From positions 988-40,002 of the IMG/VR virus record IMGVR_UViG_3300005293_000011: a stretch of 39,015 nt of DNA, one strand, 5' to 3'. Source of the stretch: a virus. The translations under genes and the position numbers were made by a program. Shown here one piece after another: positions 38,970-39,015 of the stretch. The notes under the pieces were generated by a model. It saw only the letters and a list, made by a program, of their open reading frames with translations, was not told the DNA's origin and searched no databases. Position 1 is the stretch's first letter; every line of letters starts with the position of its first letter.

Positions 38970-39015
38970 CAACCGGATTGTTTCTACGCCGAGTCCCCCC
39001 GGGGATATTTTTGGG

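Noticed and set aside
38970-39015. C/G-rich right end as a cos site
   Set aside because: The window end may be arbitrary and no cohesive-end signature can be verified from one strand of sequence.
1-39015. Integrase, repressor, toxin-antitoxin, insertion sequence or CRISPR array
   Set aside because: I looked for typical motifs in all listed frames and found none; absence in this window says nothing about the rest of the genome.

Overview
The window is part of the genome of a tailed, siphovirus-type bacteriophage. Every credible gene lies on the minus strand, so transcription runs from high to low coordinates. The only plus-strand candidate is a 13-codon reading frame near the right end. By eye the G+C content is a little above half. 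A high-G+C Gram-positive (actinobacterial) host is suggested by the Gp37-like minor tail protein, the r1t-type holin, the fibre start typical of actinophages, and the small GGLWLIW membrane protein. Host genus and phage cluster cannot be read from the sequence. Many head genes and the leftmost conserved genes belong to families I also know from Firmicutes phages, so the genome looks mosaic. I see no integrase, repressor or immunity gene here, so lifestyle is undetermined.

Right to left: 39.0-36.6 kb holds a non-coding leader with a large inverted repeat, three membrane or accessory proteins next to lysis, a K/A/E-rich protein, and an M23-peptidase endolysin with two repeated C-terminal modules. 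36.6-35.5 kb holds a conserved pair (coiled-coil protein and HNH endonuclease) and a connector-like protein. 35.5-31.5 kb holds a collagen-like fibre protein and a 945-residue protein with a glycerophosphodiesterase domain. 31.5-24.0 kb is the packaging and head module: a protein with two HHGVKGQKWG motifs, large terminase, portal, coiled-coil protein, a protease-capsid fusion and two connector or terminator proteins.

24.0-9.7 kb is the tail module. It holds three paralogous tail-tube-type proteins with different C-terminal extensions, a chaperone-like protein, a fibre, a gp10-like protein, a 1609-residue tape measure, a Dit-like protein, a Gp37-like protein and FN3-type minor tail proteins, followed by an r1t-type holin. 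Lysis functions are therefore split between the two ends of the structural region.

9.3-0 kb is an accessory region of small genes. About ten encode short membrane proteins, several have paired cysteines, and many overlap by 1-4 bases. Six copies of a ~34-bp intergenic element lie upstream of genes in 9.2-4.8 kb, several just after hairpins. They look like repeated promoters or regulatory sites. One tRNA-like gene with an abnormal anticodon arm is also here. From 6.8 to 0 kb there is a set of conserved phage proteins of unknown function, including two DUF6353-like membrane proteins.

Across the window a short oriented motif (AATAT on the plus strand, ATATT in transcripts) recurs in all reading frames and between genes. 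It is almost absent in the opposite orientation, and absent from the capsid and main tail-tube genes.
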